Source: an uncultured Gammaproteobacteria bacterium (lineage in GTDB: Bacteria; Pseudomonadota; Gammaproteobacteria; JAADHQ01). From it: a DNA stretch of 49,505 nt. The notes under the pieces are model-generated. The model made no database searches. It was not told where the DNA came from and saw only the letters and a program-made list of their open reading frames with translations. Both the position numbers and the translations under genes were made by a program. Location of the stretch: the NCBI GenBank assembly GCA_947258755.1, contig CAMYJO010000036.1, positions 1 through 49,505 on the forward strand, written 5' to 3'. Each line of letters opens with the position of its first letter. The stretch's first letter is position 1. Below are positions 27,885 to 37,338 of the stretch, in pieces.

Positions 27885-28973
27885 TTGTACGATTGTGTTG
27901 TTGTCGGCGGTGGCCTGATAGGTATGTTGAGCGCGCGCCAGATGAAGCTGGAAGGCCGCTCGGTGTTGTTGCTCGATCAGGGTAGCCTCGGCGCGGAATC
28001 TTCGTGGGCCGGTGGCGGCATCCTGTCGCCGTTGTATCCCTGGCGTTATGCCGATGCGGTATCGCGCCTGGCTGCCTATAGTGCAAGCCATTACCATTCA
28101 CTGGCACAAACGCTGATGCAAGAGTCCGGCATCGATCCGGAATGGACCCAAAGTGGTTTGCTGATGCTGGATAGCGATGAAAAGACCCAGGCACAGGCCT
28201 GGGCACAACAGTTTGCGGTGGAGCTGCAAATTCTGGAGCGCAAATCGATAGAGGCCCTGGAGCCCGCCCTGGCAACCCAAACTAATGAGGCATTATTCTT
28301 ACCGTCGGTGGCGCAGCTGCGCAATCCGCGATTGGTCAAGGCACTGAAGGCCAGTCTGCAATATCATCAGATTGATGTCAGCGAACATGAAGCCGCCAAC
28401 ACAATAGAACAGAAAAATGGCAGGGTCGTGGCAGTGAATACGGCCAGGCGCAGGATTCCTACCGAGACGGTGATTATCACCGCTGGCGCCTGGAGCGCGG
28501 CCCTGTTGGCGCAGGCCGGTATCCAGGTCGAAGTCGAACCGGTGCGCGGGCAGATGTTGATATACAAGGCGGTACCGGAGCTCATTAGACATATCATTCT
28601 CGATCAGGGTCATTATCTGATTCCCCGACGTGATGGCCGTATCCTGATCGGCAGTACACTGGAATATGTCGGCTATGACAAATCGACTACGGAGCAGGCC
28701 CGCCAACAATTAAGCACCCGTGCCGTGGAGCTACTGCCTGCACTAGTTCAGTATCAGATCGAGAAACATTGGTCTGGTCTGCGCCCCGGCAGTCCCAGTG
28801 GTATACCTTATATAGGATGTCATGCCGACACCGAGGGGCTGTATTTCAATTGCGGCCATTTTCGCTATGGCGTCATCCTCGGCCTGGCATCGGTGCAGTT
28901 GCTGCATGAGCTGATCCACGGCCGCAAACCGATATTGGATCCCGCGCCATATGCGCTGAACGCCACGCGTTAA
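27885..28973 (+). CDS. thiO: Glycine oxidase ThiO (FAD-dependent)
   Basis: The protein has 362 residues from a TTG at 27885, chosen because GAGAGG lies 7 nt upstream and the Rossmann motif begins at once (YDCVVVGGGLIGMLSARQM). A GTG at 27834 would add 17 residues with no support. Motifs of the DAO family: ESSWAGGGILSPLYPW near the FAD site, TAGAWSAALLAQAG, and C-terminal HWSGLRPGSPSGIPYIG with GHFRYGVILG. It oxidises glycine to iminoglycine for the thiazole part of thiamine. No other thi genes are adjacent. It follows ispH by 126 nt. Confidence 0.88.
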   Translation: MYDCVVVGGGLIGMLSARQMKLEGRSVLLLDQGSLGAESSWAGGGILSPLYPWRYADAVSRLAAYSASHYHSLAQTLMQESGIDPEWTQSGLLMLDSDEKTQAQAWAQQFAVELQILERKSIEALEPALATQTNEALFLPSVAQLRNPRLVKALKASLQYHQIDVSEHEAANTIEQKNGRVVAVNTARRRIPTETVIITAGAWSAALLAQAGIQVEVEPVRGQMLIYKAVPELIRHIILDQGHYLIPRRDGRILIGSTLEYVGYDKSTTEQARQQLSTRAVELLPALVQYQIEKHWSGLRPGSPSGIPYIGCHADTEGLYFNCGHFRYGVILGLASVQLLHELIHGRKPILDPAPYALNATR

Positions 28974-29016
28974 TGCTGTCGAGTCTATCAGCGACCTTAA
29001 AACCATATATAAATAA

Positions 29017-29045
29017 TTGATATTAATTAGACTTTGTCTAATTAA
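29017..29045 (+). promoter_or_regulatory. Promoter with perfect 23-bp operator of the Fur-family gene
   Basis: TTAATTAGAC (29023-29032) and GTCTAATTAA (29036-29045) are perfect inverted arms around TTT. A TTGATA at 29017-29022 and a TAATTA at 29039-29044 form a -35/-10 pair with a 16-nt spacer, so the palindrome fills the spacer. The position fits autorepression by the downstream regulator, whose ATG is at 29065. Confidence 0.65.
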
Positions 29046-29064
29046 TAGGCATATACTTGTGTTC

Positions 29065-29493
29065 ATGGATAACAAGCAACGACAATGGCCATTAGACAGG
29101 CGTGCGGTGATCAAGCTGCTCGGGGATTGTGGAATCCAGGCTACCCAGCAACGTATTGATATCGCTCAGATCCTGTTTCATCAGCCGCAGCACTTGTCGG
29201 CCGACCAGATCCTGAAGACCGTGAATGAATCGCGCCCGTCTGTATCCAAGGCCACGGTCTATAATACGCTCGGCCTGTTCGCTGACAAAGGGCTGGTACG
29301 CCAGGTGATTGTTGATCCCAGTCGTGTCTTTTATGATTCCAACACCTCTGAACATCATCATCTTTATGATATTGATCACGGTACCCTGACGGATATTGCA
29401 CCCGAGCAATTAACGGTCAGCGGCATGCCGGCATTACCCGACGGCATGGTCACGGAAGGCATCGACGTTATTATTCGCGTGCGTAGCGAGTAA
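29065..29493 (+). CDS. Fur-family regulator, Irr/PerR-like
   Basis: The protein has 142 residues from the ATG at 29065 (MDNKQRQWPLDRRAV). The winged helix (about 15-90) has ATQQRIDIAQILF, HLSADQILKTV and SKATVYNTLGLFADKGLVRQV. The dimerisation half has SEHHHLYDIDHGTLTDI, resembling the HHH-F/L-Y-DxDxG pattern of Irr-type proteins. The two CxxC zinc motifs of Fur/PerR are absent; the only Cys is in GDCGIQ. It probably senses heme/iron or peroxide. A perfect palindrome in its promoter suggests autoregulation. The exact subfamily is uncertain. Confidence 0.82.
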   Translation: MDNKQRQWPLDRRAVIKLLGDCGIQATQQRIDIAQILFHQPQHLSADQILKTVNESRPSVSKATVYNTLGLFADKGLVRQVIVDPSRVFYDSNTSEHHHLYDIDHGTLTDIAPEQLTVSGMPALPDGMVTEGIDVIIRVRSE

Positions 29494-29704
29494 TACTCAC
29501 TGATCCCTTAGCTTTTTCATTCATATCTGCTTTAGCTTCTGCTAATGTATGAAGATTGTTAACAACTGTTTAATTTGCTTTAGACCCTGAATATATAGAG
29601 TATGCTGTTATTAATAGTGTCATTTTAAATGATGTTGGAGCTGCTTTGGTATTTAATGGTATCGCTGCGGGCCGTAACATCACGAAATCTGGTATCCATG
29701 CTCT

Positions 29705-32266
29705 ATGCGATTGACTAAATCTGCCAAGTTGCCTCGCCTTGCTGCGAGGTATAAGTACCTGGCCACGCTAACCGGTGTTGCCGTACTGCTGATCGCGATT
29801 ATTTCCACCTGGTATGTGAGCAGTATTCAGAAGAGCAGTGCCATGAGCCTGCAACACCTGGGTGACGTCAAGCAGCTCAGTACCCAGATCAGGTATCAGG
29901 TTGTTGATACCGATTTAAAGCTGAAGCAGTTGTTATTATCCAGCTCCATCGATGATGGTTCTGCACCGGTCGCAGCCCTCGAGCGTGCCATTGTCTATAG
30001 TAACGAGCTGCAACGACTGAGCGCGTCAGGTAAGGGTGACTTTGAGCAGGAATTGCCAGGGCTCATTACACAGTTACAATCCTATCAGCGCTTACTGATC
30101 GATCTTCTCGAACGCCGCAAAGACCTGAACTGGTTATACCCGGCCCTGCCTTTTATCAATGGCTCCATGCTGGAAGCCAATCAACGCTTTGAAACAGCCG
30201 TGCTGTCGGCCATCTCTGAGCTCAAGGACGAATCAGAGACCCCGTATTCAATGAAGGCCTTCCAGTATTTCTATGAATCCAATGACCTGTGGCGACGCAT
30301 TATTCTGAATTTTCGCGCGATGTTGATACGCTTTAGTGGGCTGCAGAACGTCCCCCTGGGGGCCAGTGCGGAAGAACAAAATATCCTGCTTTTGTTTGCA
30401 GAACTCGAGACAAGAATCAAGTCCATAGAAGCGCTGAATGCAGCAGGCGATCTCAGTTTTCAGAGTGAAATTGCTCTGGAAGAGATGCGCGCAGGTAGCC
30501 TGTCATGGAAGCAGGATTTTGAAAAAATGCGGCAAATGCGCCTGTCAGTCTACTGGCGTGCTGATATTGAATATCTGAATACCAGGATCAAACCTGTGCA
30601 GGAGGCTATTCTTGCCCGACTGGGCACCCTGGAAGGCTTGGCAGACACCTTATCAAGGCAGGAAATCAGAGTGGTCGACAAGGTGCTGAACCGCTTGATT
30701 GTACAGTTCTGGGTGCTCGCTATCTTCATTATTCTGGGTGTGATCATAGGTTACTCGACTATGCAGAAATTAATTTTGCGACCGGTGGCGCGTGTCGCCG
30801 AGGCCTTGTGGGCCGAGTCTCATGGTAAAACACCGGCGCAGCTGTCGACGGCCAGAACGGTGGAGATGAAACAACTGAAAGAAGCGTTCTCGGCGATGCG
30901 TAAACAGGTTACTGAACGCCAACAGGCGCTTGAATACCAGGCCTTGCATGATTCACTGACTTCCTTGCCCAACCGTGTGTTGTTGAATGACCGCCTCGAA
31001 CAACAGATTAACCAGGCCAACCGCGAGGAAAGCACACTGGCCTTACTGATTATGGACCTGAATGGTTTCAAGGAAATCAATGACACCCTGGGGCATCAGG
31101 TTGGTGACCGCGTGCTGGTGTCGGTGGCGGAGCGTATCCAGGAACAAATACGTCAGATTGATACGATCGCCAGGATGGGTGGAGACGAATTCGCAGTCTT
31201 GTTAGCGGATGTAAATAAGGACGAGACGATTGTGCTGGTCGAGCGCATCGTTAAATCACTTGAGAGCCACCTCGAGATTGCTGGGCATAAGTTACATGTC
31301 AGTGCCAGTATCGGCATCACCCTGTTTCCCGATCACGGCCATAATGCCAAGATTCTGGTACAGAGGGGCGATGTTGCGATGTACATGTCGAAGCGCTCTC
31401 ATACCCCGTATACGTTTTATGATCGCGAGCAGGATACCCACAATATAGGCATGTTGACCCTGCCTGCCGAACTGGAAGTGGCATTAAAGAAAGATCAATT
31501 GCAGCTCTATTATCAACCCAAGGTTGAAACCGGATCCGGGCAACTGATGGGAGTTGAGGCATTATTACGTTGGCAGCATCCCCGTCATGGCTGGGTTAAT
31601 CCGGAAGATATCGTTGAGCTGGCGGAATCCAGTGCGTTGATTTCCGAACTGACTGCCTGGGTCATCGATCAGGCGCTGGATGATTGCGTCAGTTGGTCGC
31701 AAAGAGGCCTGCAGTTGAATATAGCGGTCAACTTGTCACCACAAAATTTACATGATCCGGGTTTTGTCGATCAGGTGACTGCCTCCTTGTCTCGCCATGC
31801 CATCGATGGCGAAGCATTGACTCTGGAGATAACCGAGAATGCCTTCATCAGTGATCCGGCGCAGGCCGTGACCACCATTCATCAACTTCGGGCCATGGGT
31901 ATCAAGATTGCGATAGATGACTATGGTACCGGATTTTCATCTTTGTCCTACCTGCGCCAATTGGACGTGCATGAATTAAAAATCGACAAGGTGTTTGTCA
32001 TGAACATGCATCAGAATGACGATGATGTGACCATTGTGCGGTCGACGATTCATATGGCCCAAAGCCTGGGCTTGCAGGTGGTCGCCGAAGGCGTGGAGAC
32101 GGTCATGTCACTGCAGTTACTACGTGAATTGGGTTGTAATTTTCTGCAGGGCTATTTGATCAGCGAGCCACTTTCCGCGACACAATTTCTGGCCTGGCTG
32201 GATGACTGGGAAGGCTATGAATCGGTTGGTGTAAGCGTGGAAAATTCCGGTAATGAGGCGGGCTAA
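29705..32266 (+). CDS. Membrane GGDEF-EAL c-di-GMP protein
   Basis: The protein has 853 residues. TM1 lies at about 18-40, a largely alpha-helical periplasmic sensor at about 41-332, TM2 at about 333-353 and a HAMP-like linker at about 355-405. The GGDEF domain (about 410-570) has ALHDSLTSLPNRVLLNDRL and an intact RMGGDEFAVLL near 490. The EAL domain (about 590-840) has GVEALLRWQHP near 617, NLSPQNL, EITENAFI, IAIDDYGTGFSSLSYL and VAEGVE. Both active sites look complete, so it could synthesise and degrade c-di-GMP. The sensor domain is not recognised. It is monocistronic and ends convergently against glcF. Confidence 0.9.
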   Translation: MRLTKSAKLPRLAARYKYLATLTGVAVLLIAIISTWYVSSIQKSSAMSLQHLGDVKQLSTQIRYQVVDTDLKLKQLLLSSSIDDGSAPVAALERAIVYSNELQRLSASGKGDFEQELPGLITQLQSYQRLLIDLLERRKDLNWLYPALPFINGSMLEANQRFETAVLSAISELKDESETPYSMKAFQYFYESNDLWRRIILNFRAMLIRFSGLQNVPLGASAEEQNILLLFAELETRIKSIEALNAAGDLSFQSEIALEEMRAGSLSWKQDFEKMRQMRLSVYWRADIEYLNTRIKPVQEAILARLGTLEGLADTLSRQEIRVVDKVLNRLIVQFWVLAIFIILGVIIGYSTMQKLILRPVARVAEALWAESHGKTPAQLSTARTVEMKQLKEAFSAMRKQVTERQQALEYQALHDSLTSLPNRVLLNDRLEQQINQANREESTLALLIMDLNGFKEINDTLGHQVGDRVLVSVAERIQEQIRQIDTIARMGGDEFAVLLADVNKDETIVLVERIVKSLESHLEIAGHKLHVSASIGITLFPDHGHNAKILVQRGDVAMYMSKRSHTPYTFYDREQDTHNIGMLTLPAELEVALKKDQLQLYYQPKVETGSGQLMGVEALLRWQHPRHGWVNPEDIVELAESSALISELTAWVIDQALDDCVSWSQRGLQLNIAVNLSPQNLHDPGFVDQVTASLSRHAIDGEALTLEITENAFISDPAQAVTTIHQLRAMGIKIAIDDYGTGFSSLSYLRQLDVHELKIDKVFVMNMHQNDDDVTIVRSTIHMAQSLGLQVVAEGVETVMSLQLLRELGCNFLQGYLISEPLSATQFLAWLDDWEGYESVGVSVENSGNEAG

Positions 32267-32333
32267 TAGCAGGCAGGCTCGCCTGTATCAGCCTGGCACA
32301 ATGGTATTGTTGTAAACGCCCGCACTACCCTGT

Positions 32334-32666
32334 TTATTCTTTGCCTTCAACGTTTAAGGCCCGATCCACCAGTTCAATCCAGTGAAGTACCGGTACCGTC
32401 GCGCGTGTTTGCATGTGCATCAGGCAGCCGATGTTGGCCGTGGCGATGCAATCGGGATCCTGTTCGCTCAGATGTGTGAGCTTGTTGTCCAGCAGTTGAT
32501 TGGATAAGGTCGGTTGCAATACTGAATAGGTGCCGGCAGAACCGCAGCATAGATGGGCATCACGCGGGGTTACGACTTGATAGCCACATTGTTCTAATAG
32601 CGGTTCGACCTTGTTCGTGATTTGTTGTCCATGCTGTAAGGTGCAGGGTGAGTGAAAGGCAATCAC
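32334..32666 (-). CDS. glcF: C-terminal part of glycolate oxidase GlcF (split gene)
   Basis: The frame has 110 residues from a GTG at 32666. It corresponds to the second CCG (cysteine-rich) domain of GlcF: AFHSPCTLQHGQ, HLCCGSAGTY and ATANIGCLMHMQ, ending VLHWIELVDRALN. In E. coli these residues are fused to the N-terminal part in one protein of about 407 residues; the two pieces here sum to 402. The GTG overlaps the upstream stop by 4 nt (GTGA). Adding one nucleotide near 32667 would restore a single frame. It is either a frameshift or a genuine split with coupled translation. Confidence 0.8.
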   Translation of the reverse strand: MIAFHSPCTLQHGQQITNKVEPLLEQCGYQVVTPRDAHLCCGSAGTYSVLQPTLSNQLLDNKLTHLSEQDPDCIATANIGCLMHMQTRATVPVLHWIELVDRALNVEGKE

Positions 32667-33541
32667 CTCTGTAATGGCAATTGTTCGATCAGTTCACTGA
32701 TATCGAGGACCTTGGCACTGATCAGGCGTGCCTTTTCCAGGTATTCCGGATCATCTTCAAAATAGTGATGATATTCCTTCATGTGTACGCCACAGCCGCT
32801 GGCTGTGGCGACGATAGCTTCAACGCCTTCATTTAAATAAGGCCACCAGGCATCAATATTGGCGCGCATCTGCAGACGGGCATCATCGCTGGCGGCCAGG
32901 TGTTGGTTGACTGCGCCACAGCAGCCGGATTGTGAAGCACGTATGAGCTGGATCTGGAATCGTTCCAGCACTCGGGCGGTAGCGGCATCGATCTGCGGGT
33001 GGATGACACTTTGTGCGCAGGTATCCAGGATCAGTATTTTTCGCGACTGTTGTTGCGTAGGCCAGGGTTGGCTTGCCGGCAATGACGGTATTTTCTGTTG
33101 CAGTTTTGCCGGCAGCAGCGGTTTACCCAGGCCGGCCAGGCGCAACAGAACGCGCAGACGAAATGGGTGCGGGATAATTTTTCGTAACAATAGGCGTTTG
33201 ATTTTATCGGTCAGGGGGCGGTCAATTTTTTCTTCGATAAATTCGCGGCCAATATCAACCAGCCGGCCGTATTCAACACCGGAAGGGCAGGTGCTCTCGC
33301 AGGCGCGACAGGTCAGGCAGCGGTCGAGGTGCAGCTGGGTTCGTTGGCTGACTGTCTCGCCTTCCAGCATTTGTTTGATCAGGTAGATCCTGCCGCGTGG
33401 ACCGTCCAGTTCATCGCCGAGGAGTTGATAGGTCGGACAGGTGGCTGTGCAGAACCCACAATGGACACAGTTACGCAGGATGCGATTGGCCTGTTGTCCG
33501 CGCTTGGTTGCCAGCAATGCCGCAGGTAGTTCAGTTTGCAT
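32663..33541 (-). CDS. glcF: N-terminal part of glycolate oxidase iron-sulfur subunit GlcF
   Basis: The frame has 292 residues. Two 4Fe-4S ferredoxin motifs are intact: NCVHCGFCTATCPTYQ and RCLTCRACESTCPSG. The first CCG domain follows (LDTCAQSV, GCCGAVNQH, TASGCGVHMKEY). The frame stops at a TGA exactly between the two CCG domains. GlcF passes electrons from the flavin subunits to the quinone pool. Its ATG shares a base with the glcE stop (TAATG), so glcD-glcE-glcF are coupled. Confidence 0.88.
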   Translation of the reverse strand: MQTELPAALLATKRGQQANRILRNCVHCGFCTATCPTYQLLGDELDGPRGRIYLIKQMLEGETVSQRTQLHLDRCLTCRACESTCPSGVEYGRLVDIGREFIEEKIDRPLTDKIKRLLLRKIIPHPFRLRVLLRLAGLGKPLLPAKLQQKIPSLPASQPWPTQQQSRKILILDTCAQSVIHPQIDAATARVLERFQIQLIRASQSGCCGAVNQHLAASDDARLQMRANIDAWWPYLNEGVEAIVATASGCGVHMKEYHHYFEDDPEYLEKARLISAKVLDISELIEQLPLQR

Positions 33542-34599
33542 TACAGGTCCTTATACAGTCGGCCGGGGTTAAAGAGTCGTTGCGGGTCAAAGGACTGTTT
33601 CAAGCGTTGTTGCACTTGTAACATGGCGGCAGGCAATGGCTGGAATGCTTCGATATCCTGCGGCCCGTTCCGATACAAAGTGGCATGACCACCGACTTTG
33701 TCTATCATTTTCCGTATCCTGTCGGCGCCTATGTCGCTGACCAGCCAGCGTTGTGCACCACCCCAATCCAGAAAGGTTTTACCGTCCAATGCCAGCATCG
33801 GTGTATTCGCCGGTACTGACAGTCGCCATAGTGGTTTGTTGCCATCAAAGAAGGCATGCGACTGTTCGCGCAGGCGTTCCCATAGTTGTGCGTCATTATC
33901 GAGTGGCTCACCGCCCATCTTGTTATGCGCGGTTTTCAGGGCCAATTCATTGCCGGATAGGCGGAAATAGAGTTGATCGCCGTCATGACAGGCCGCCGAA
34001 ATCGGCATCGGCTTCTGGCTCCAGCGGGCGATGGCCTGCAAGGCCTTGGTGCTGTCTACTTCCTTTCTGATCGTGAATTCCTGTTGTGGTCTGGGAATCA
34101 CCCGGATCGAAATATCGAGCAGGACGCCGAGCGTGCCCATGGCGCCGGCCATCAGTCGGGAGACATCATAACCGGCGACGTTTTTCATCACTTCGCCACC
34201 AAAGCGCATCACCTGTCCATGGCCATTGATGATTCGACAGCCGAGGACGAAGTCGCGCGCGGCACCGGCATAAGGTCGGCGTGGGCCGGACAAATTGCAG
34301 GCAATGGTACCTCCCAGGGTGGCCTCGTCGCCAAAACCGGGAGGCTCGAAACCGAGCATTTGCCCATGTTCCTGCAGGCACTCTTTGATAGTTTTCAGGG
34401 GGGTGCCGGCACGTGCGGTCATTACCAGCTCGGCCGGCTCGTAATGCAGGATGCCGTTATGGCCACTGATTTGCAACGGTTGAGCCTGACAAGGATTGCC
34501 ATAAAAGGTCTTAGTGTTATTTCCCTGTATGGCCAGTGCTTGCTGACCTTGCAACGCATCTTGCACCTGTGCAAGGATGTCTTGTTCCAGGTCTTGCAT
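33541..34599 (-). CDS. glcE: Glycolate oxidase FAD-binding subunit GlcE
   Basis: The protein has 352 residues. PCMH-type FAD-binding motifs: GHNGILHYEPAELVMTARAGTPL, LGFEPPGFGDEATLGGTIACNLSGPRRPYAGAARDFVLG and VMRFGGEVMKNVAGYDVSRLMAGAMGTLGVL. It is shorter than GlcD and lacks the large C-terminal substrate-binding segment, as usual. It acts with GlcD and GlcF to oxidise glycolate to glyoxylate. It is coupled on both sides through shared stop/start bases. Confidence 0.92.
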   Translation of the reverse strand: MQDLEQDILAQVQDALQGQQALAIQGNNTKTFYGNPCQAQPLQISGHNGILHYEPAELVMTARAGTPLKTIKECLQEHGQMLGFEPPGFGDEATLGGTIACNLSGPRRPYAGAARDFVLGCRIINGHGQVMRFGGEVMKNVAGYDVSRLMAGAMGTLGVLLDISIRVIPRPQQEFTIRKEVDSTKALQAIARWSQKPMPISAACHDGDQLYFRLSGNELALKTAHNKMGGEPLDNDAQLWERLREQSHAFFDGNKPLWRLSVPANTPMLALDGKTFLDWGGAQRWLVSDIGADRIRKMIDKVGGHATLYRNGPQDIEAFQPLPAAMLQVQQRLKQSFDPQRLFNPGRLYKDL

Positions 34600-36065
34600 C
34601 AGAAACGTTCCAATTCGGGGTGGGCTAACTGGCCATTATGCACATGCATGGCACCGAACTCTGCGCAACGATGCAAGGTCGGTACGGCCTTGCCAGGGTT
34701 GAGCAGACCGATCGGATCGAAGGCATTTTTAATGGCATGGAATTGCTGTAATTCGTTGGCATCGAACTGAATGCACATCTGGTCTATTTTCTCGATGCCG
34801 ACGCCGTGTTCGCCGGTAATGGTGCCGCCGGCCTCGATGCATAATTCCAGTATCTTGCCACCCAATGCCTCGGTTTGTTCGAGTTCACCGGCTTTGTTGG
34901 CATCGTAGAGTATCAGTGGATGCAGGTTACCATCACCGGCATGGAAGACATTGGCGACCGCTAGTTGGTACTCGGCAGACAGTTCCGCAATGCGTTTCAA
35001 CACCCAGGCGAGCTTGCTACGCGGAATGGTGCCATCCATGCAATAGTAATCGGGGGCAATTCGTCCAACGGCTGGAAAGGCGGCCTTGCGACCCTTCCAT
35101 AGTTTTTGTCGTTCCTCTTCGTTTTCAGCGGTTTTAATGGTGCTGGCATGACTGTTCTTCAATAGAGCACGCACGTGCATGACCTGTTCGGATACTTCCT
35201 CGTTGGTGCCATCCAGTTCGCACAGCAGAATAGCAGCGGCATCGGTCGGATAGCCGGCATGGACAAAGTCCTCGGCAGCACGAATGGCCGGGTTGTCCAT
35301 CATTTCCAGCCCGGCGGGTATGATGCCTTCGGCAATGATGTGACCGACCGCATTGCCGGCTTGTTCGACATCATCGAAGGCGGCCATGATCACCTGTGCG
35401 CGTTCCGGGATCGGTAGCAGCTTGACTGTGATTTCGACGATAATGCCGAGCATACCTTCCGAGCCGGTCATCAGCGCTAGCAGATCATAGCCGGGACTAT
35501 CCAGGGCATGACTACCAATGGTCAGTAGCTCGCCGTCAATGGTCACTATTTTCAGGCGACTGATATTGTGTACGGTCAGGCCGTATTTCAGGCAATGCAC
35601 ACCACCTGAATTTTCGGCCACATTGCCACCGATGGTGCAGGCAATCTGTGAGGATGGGTCGGGAGCATAATACAGGCCAAACGGGGCAACGGCCTCGGAA
35701 ATGGCCAGGTTGCGCACGCCGGGCTGTACTGTCGCCTGGCGTTGTTCCTGGTCGATATCGATAATATGGTTCAGCTTGGCAAGACTGAGTACAACGGCAT
35801 CTTCGCGCGGTAATGCGCCACCCGACAGGCCGGTGCCGGCGCCGCGGGCAATGACCGGGATTTGCCGGGCATGGCAAAGGCGCACGATCGCCTGCACTTG
35901 CTCAACAGTGGAAGGCAGGACGACGAGCAAGGGCAGTTTGCGATAGGCCGAAAGACCATCGCACTCGTAAGGTCTCAAGTCTTCTTGTTCGTGCAGAATC
36001 GAATCGGCATCCAGAATGCGCGACAGTTTCTGAATTAATGGTTTTTTATCGGTCGAATTTTGCAC
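34599..36065 (-). CDS. glcD: Glycolate oxidase catalytic subunit GlcD
   Basis: The protein has 488 residues. The FAD domain has PVIARGAGTGLSGGALP, YAPDPSSQIACTIGGNVAENSGGVHCLKYG and LMTGSEGMLGIIVEITVKLLP. The C-terminal catalytic region has NVFHAGDGNLHPLILYD and GGTITGEHGVGIEK with the conserved His residues. It oxidises glycolate (and D-lactate in some relatives). It begins the glcDEF run. An upstream glcC regulator is absent. Only 69 nt separate it from the permease gene, so read-through from the ABC operon is possible. Confidence 0.94.
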   Translation of the reverse strand: MQNSTDKKPLIQKLSRILDADSILHEQEDLRPYECDGLSAYRKLPLLVVLPSTVEQVQAIVRLCHARQIPVIARGAGTGLSGGALPREDAVVLSLAKLNHIIDIDQEQRQATVQPGVRNLAISEAVAPFGLYYAPDPSSQIACTIGGNVAENSGGVHCLKYGLTVHNISRLKIVTIDGELLTIGSHALDSPGYDLLALMTGSEGMLGIIVEITVKLLPIPERAQVIMAAFDDVEQAGNAVGHIIAEGIIPAGLEMMDNPAIRAAEDFVHAGYPTDAAAILLCELDGTNEEVSEQVMHVRALLKNSHASTIKTAENEEERQKLWKGRKAAFPAVGRIAPDYYCMDGTIPRSKLAWVLKRIAELSAEYQLAVANVFHAGDGNLHPLILYDANKAGELEQTEALGGKILELCIEAGGTITGEHGVGIEKIDQMCIQFDANELQQFHAIKNAFDPIGLLNPGKAVPTLHRCAEFGAMHVHNGQLAHPELERF

Positions 36066-36134
36066 AGGACTAATGTAAAGGAATAAGCCGTGATTGCAAG
36101 CCTTGTTGTTATTTAGGGACTGTCTATCATTTTA

Positions 36135-37334
36135 TTATTCTGTTCTCAGTGCATCCACGGGGTTCATGTTGGCGGCCTTGCGTGCCGGCAATACTCCGGA
36201 TAATAGGCCGATGATGATCGCAATACCCTCAGCCAATAGTACATACAGTAGCGGTGTATGCACAGGCAGCGCTGGAATAAACAGATGCAGCAGTTGTGCA
36301 CCAATGATGCCGATCAGCAGGCCCAGTAGGCCACCTATCGCCGATAGCACCATGGCCTCACCCAGAAATATCCATAACACCTGGAAGCGTCGGGCGCCCA
36401 GTGCCCGCAACAGACCAATTTCAGCTGTTCTTTCCTGGATCGCAATCAGCATGATCGTCAGGATACCGACGCTACCGACCAGTAGTGAGATGCTGCCCAG
36501 TGCGGCCACGGCAAAGGTTAGTACATTGAGCACATCGCCCATCACGTCGAGCATTTGTTGTTGGGTGGTAATGGTAAAGTCTTCACGCCCATGACGTGCC
36601 TTCAGTATTCTTTTGATTGCGGCAACGACTTGTTGCTCATCCTGACCTTCTGCGTACATCAGGTTGATTTCCATCAGGCTGTCGCGGTTATACATACTCA
36701 TTGCACGCGCTGCGGGTATGTAGACAGTATCATCGAGGTCGAAACCGAGTATTTGCCCCTTGGCTTCCATGACACCGATGACACGGTAATTTTCGCCACC
36801 GATGCGAATCTTTTGTCCCAGGGGGCTGCTGCCTGCAAATAACTCCTGACTGAGTTTATGGCCGAGTACGGCAAAGGCGCGTGGCGAATCGATCTGATCC
36901 CGCGGCAGGAAGCGCCCGGATAGTACCTGGAATGAGAATGCCTGTGGCATATCCGACCCGACCCCGGAGACCGTGGTACGTCGCTTGCGACCACGGGCCT
37001 CTATCTCGGCATTACCTTGCACGGCAGGGACGATGGCCAGGGTATGGGGGACACGTCGCAGCGCTTCACTGTCTTCGATGGTCAATGGGTGATCATTACC
37101 AAAAATACCAATGGATGATCCCATCGTCGTAACCTTGCCGGGCTGAATGTTGATCAGGGTTGTGCCGAACTGGGTAAATTCTGCCAGTACGAAACGATGA
37201 ATGCCTTCACCGATCGAGGTCAGCAGTACCACCGAGGCGATACCAATGGCAATGCCGAGAATAGTTAGCGAGGCGCGCAAGCGTTGTGTATAGATGGCGC
37301 TGTAGGTGAGTCGGGTGAAGTCGGTAATATTCAT
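36135..37334 (-). CDS. FtsX/MacB-type ABC permease (second of two)
   Basis: The protein has 399 residues from the ATG at 37334 (MNITDFTRLTYSAIYTQRLRASLTILGIAIGIASVVLLTSIGEG); the longer frame overlaps the neighbour in another register and is rejected. TM1 lies at about 20-40, a MacB_PCD-like periplasmic domain at about 41-270, and three C-terminal helices follow with the FtsX motif RTAEIGLLRALGARRFQVLWIFLGEA. It has no ATP-binding domain and must pair with the ATPase at 38553-39230. It starts 4 nt after the first permease stop. Confidence 0.86.
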   Translation of the reverse strand: MNITDFTRLTYSAIYTQRLRASLTILGIAIGIASVVLLTSIGEGIHRFVLAEFTQFGTTLINIQPGKVTTMGSSIGIFGNDHPLTIEDSEALRRVPHTLAIVPAVQGNAEIEARGRKRRTTVSGVGSDMPQAFSFQVLSGRFLPRDQIDSPRAFAVLGHKLSQELFAGSSPLGQKIRIGGENYRVIGVMEAKGQILGFDLDDTVYIPAARAMSMYNRDSLMEINLMYAEGQDEQQVVAAIKRILKARHGREDFTITTQQQMLDVMGDVLNVLTFAVAALGSISLLVGSVGILTIMLIAIQERTAEIGLLRALGARRFQVLWIFLGEAMVLSAIGGLLGLLIGIIGAQLLHLFIPALPVHTPLLYVLLAEGIAIIIGLLSGVLPARKAANMNPVDALRTE

Positions 37335-37338
37335 TGTG

